Of a stretch of 64,000 nt of DNA, positions 62,202 to 64,000 are shown one piece after another. Below the pieces are notes generated by a model, which saw only the letters and a list, made by a program, of their open reading frames with translations, did not search any database and was not told the origin of the DNA. The DNA is taken from contig CANLVD010000003.1 of NCBI GenBank assembly GCA_947494445.1, positions 310,001 to 374,000 on the forward strand. The letters are read 5' to 3'. Made by a program: the position numbers and the translations under genes. This stretch comes from an uncultured Paracoccaceae bacterium (lineage in GTDB: Bacteria > Pseudomonadota > Alphaproteobacteria > Rhodobacterales > Rhodobacteraceae). The stretch's first letter is position 1, and every line of letters starts with the position of its first letter.

Positions 62202-64000
62202 ATGGCTGAAGAGATCAAAATTGAAGACCTGGAGATCACTGATGAGCTGATCGCCGAGCGCAATTCGTTCAAACCCGGCGAAACACCCGATGACATGACG
62301 CCCTGGATGCGTCCCATCGTGTCGATCATCGACATCATCAACCTCTGGGTCGGGCGGATTACCTGCCTGCTCGTGATCCCGATCATCGCTGTAATGGTCA
62401 ATGAGGTCGTCAGCCGGAAGCTTTTTGCCGCCCCCACGGATTATTCCTATGAATATTCCCGCATGCTCGCAGGGGCGATGTTCATGCTGGGCGCGGGGTA
62501 CGCGCTGATGCGCGGTGTCCACATTCGAGCCGATTTCATCTACAGGTCCTGGTCCAAGGAACGCCAGATGACCGTGGATAGCCTGCTTTACATGCTGTTC
62601 TACTTCCCCGCGATGCTGTTCTTCCTCTGGGTCTCCTACGAATTCACGATCAAGGCATGGCTCACATGGGAACGTTCAATGGACACCGCCATGATGGCCC
62701 CTCTGGCACCGGCCAGAACCGCCATGCCGATTGCAGCCTTCTTGTTGCTCATTCAGGGCGTCTCGGAGCTTCTGAAATCACTCTACGAAATGTCAGAAGG
62801 CCGTCGAAAGCTCTTCCTGCGCATCCTGCCCTTCTACATCGTCGGTTTGGCGCTGGTCTTTGTCAGCGTCGCCTACCCCGGTGCCTTGCCGATCTCCGGC
62901 TGGTGGGGATCGCTGGTCGGGTCCGCCGGTCTGGGCGGCATCGAGCCCGAGATCATCGGCCTGATCATGCTGGGCGTCATGCTCTTCTCGATCTTCGTCG
63001 GCTTCCCGATCTCGTTCACGCTGATCTTCCTGTCCTTTGTCTTTGGCGCATGGGGCTTTCAGGCAAAGATGGCCTTCTACCTTCAGACCTTCCAGTTCAA
63101 CGCGACCATGCTGGATGACCAGTTGGTGGCTGTGCCGCTCTTTGTGTTCATGGGCATCCTGATGGAAAAAGCGGGGCTGATGGAACGCCTGTTCATGGCC
63201 ATTCAGCTGATGTTCTCACGCACACGCGGCGCGTTGTTCGTGGCTGTGCTGTTCGTCTCGATGATCTTTGCGGCTGCCACCGGTATTGTCGGCGCATCCG
63301 TCACCATTCTGGGCATCATGGCCGCGCGCACAATGAACCGCTCTGGCTATGACGTGCGTCTTGCTGCGGGTACAATCACCGCAGGCGGTACACTTGGCAT
63401 TCTGATCCCGCCCTCCATCATGCTGGTGGTCATGGGGCCGGTTCTTGAAATCCCGGTAACGGAGCTTTTTCAGGCCGCCATCATTCCGGGCATTATGCTG
63501 GCCACGCTTTACATGATCTATGCGCTGGTGCGTTGCTGGATCAATCCTGACCTTGGCCCGATCCTGCCCGAAGAGGAGCAGCCAGACACCTCGCCCTATT
63601 ACGCGACTGAAATGGCGCTGGTCGGCGTCGCACTCGGCCTGCTCATCTATCTGGTGATCCGGGGTGCTGGCGGTGGTCTTGGGTTCATCCCGCTGGGTGG
63701 TCTGATCATTCCGCTTGCCTGGGTCGGTGTCATGGCCGGTGTCTATTTCTGGAGCCGCAAGGCCAAACCCGGCGGGTTCTTCTTCTCCGACCTGTGGTAT
63801 GAGTTCTTCCTTGGCCTCGTCCCACCCACCACGCTGATTGCCTTTGCGCTTGGTTCAATCCTGATGGGCTGGGCAACGCCGTCCGAGGCTGCGGCCTGTG
63901 GCGCCTTCGGATCGCTCTTCCTGTCACTGGCCTACCGCAAGCTGACCATGACCAGCTTCTATGATGCGATGATCAAGACGCTTGAGATCACCGTTCTGAT
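62202..64000 (+). CDS. dctQM: fused TRAP transporter membrane protein DctQM (cut by window edge)
   Basis: 599 codons are visible and the frame is still open at 64000. A hydrophilic N-terminus of about 45 residues is followed by four hydrophobic segments of the DctQ type (to about residue 190), then a linker and the DctM domain, with VAVPLFVFMGILMEKAGL, FAAATGIVGASVTILGIMA and GTLGILIPPSIMLVVMGP. Both TRAP membrane subunits are thus one polypeptide. GGGAGGGA upstream fits ATG 62202. It works with dctP to drive sodium-coupled uptake of an organic acid or similar solute. Confidence 0.93.
   Translation, partial: MAEEIKIEDLEITDELIAERNSFKPGETPDDMTPWMRPIVSIIDIINLWVGRITCLLVIPIIAVMVNEVVSRKLFAAPTDYSYEYSRMLAGAMFMLGAGYALMRGVHIRADFIYRSWSKERQMTVDSLLYMLFYFPAMLFFLWVSYEFTIKAWLTWERSMDTAMMAPLAPARTAMPIAAFLLLIQGVSELLKSLYEMSEGRRKLFLRILPFYIVGLALVFVSVAYPGALPISGWWGSLVGSAGLGGIEPEIIGLIMLGVMLFSIFVGFPISFTLIFLSFVFGAWGFQAKMAFYLQTFQFNATMLDDQLVAVPLFVFMGILMEKAGLMERLFMAIQLMFSRTRGALFVAVLFVSMIFAAATGIVGASVTILGIMAARTMNRSGYDVRLAAGTITAGGTLGILIPPSIMLVVMGPVLEIPVTELFQAAIIPGIMLATLYMIYALVRCWINPDLGPILPEEEQPDTSPYYATEMALVGVALGLLIYLVIRGAGGGLGFIPLGGLIIPLAWVGVMAGVYFWSRKAKPGGFFFSDLWYEFFLGLVPPTTLIAFALGSILMGWATPSEAAACGAFGSLFLSLAYRKLTMTSFYDAMIKTLEITVL

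Noticed and set aside
60849-62522. Long open frame (557 codons) opposite dctP
   Set aside because: Reverse reading of the substrate-binding protein; no recognisable domain.

Overview
The window is about 60% GC, gene-dense chromosomal DNA from an alphaproteobacterium, most probably the Roseobacter/Rhodobacter group (Rhodobacterales). Supporting signs are the nifR3(dusB)-ntrB-ntrC-ntrY order, an NtrC without the GAFTGA loop as in Rhodobacter, a VPLPA-CTERM secreted protein, the accBC-aat-DUF2155-mlaD-NDUFA12 cluster, a Hint-domain protein, a bactofilin/M23 pair and a TRAP transporter. Nothing indicates a plasmid, prophage or CRISPR array.

Layout. 1-4.5 kb (minus): nitrogen two-component operon dusB-ntrB-ntrC-ntrY, cut by the left edge. 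4.6-6.7 kb (plus): tightly overlapped ispD-ispF-pgpA-pncC. 6.7-8.1 kb: amtB behind an NtrC-like box. 8-13 kb: RatA/Coq10 protein, phosphoribosyltransferase, YbdK-type ligase, lipA, aquaporin, VIT-type transporter. 13-18.7 kb (minus): VPLPA-CTERM protein, lpd, DUF924, MFS transporter, queA. 18.7-25.4 kb: a large AsmA/YhdP-like protein, then bcp-DUF455 and M23-bactofilin pairs. 25.8-31.3 kb (minus): ABM protein, prfB, mrcA, amiC. 31.3-34.4 kb: rne with a structured leader. 34.4-38.5 kb: SWEET-like membrane protein, aminotransferase, M48 protease, DsbA. 38.5-42.4 kb: accB-accC-aat facing NDUFA12-mlaD-DUF2155. 42.4-47.2 kb: clpX, clpP, a secreted hydrolase, tig and tRNA-Leu. 47.3-50.1 kb: Hint protein and nnr converge on a 263-bp inverted-repeat element. 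50.3-52.1 kb: glnB-glnA. 52.2-56.5 kb: sulfotransferase-like protein and GntR regulator, methyltransferase, HAD nucleotidase, UbiH-like monooxygenase. 56.7-64 kb: zinc alcohol dehydrogenase, IclR regulator, GMC dehydrogenase, TerC-family protein, dctP and a fused dctQM running off the right edge.

How it works together. Three nitrogen-control pieces are present (NtrB/NtrC/NtrY, GlnB/GlnA, AmtB). Uridylylatable PII would signal nitrogen status to NtrB/NtrC, which probably drives amtB through the box at 6725-6741 without sigma54. Envelope genes (mrcA, amiC, M23, bactofilin, AsmA-like, MlaD) and proteostasis genes (clpP, clpX, tig) are standard. The right end looks like a regulated uptake-and-oxidation locus for an unknown organic substrate.

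The least explained signals are (1) the MITE-like element at 48386-48652, flanked by TA and placed where two convergent genes stop; (2) a pair of 13-mers repeated at 22-bp spacing in two intergenic regions 50 kb apart; and (3) the GAFTGA-less NtrC together with its candidate operator at amtB.
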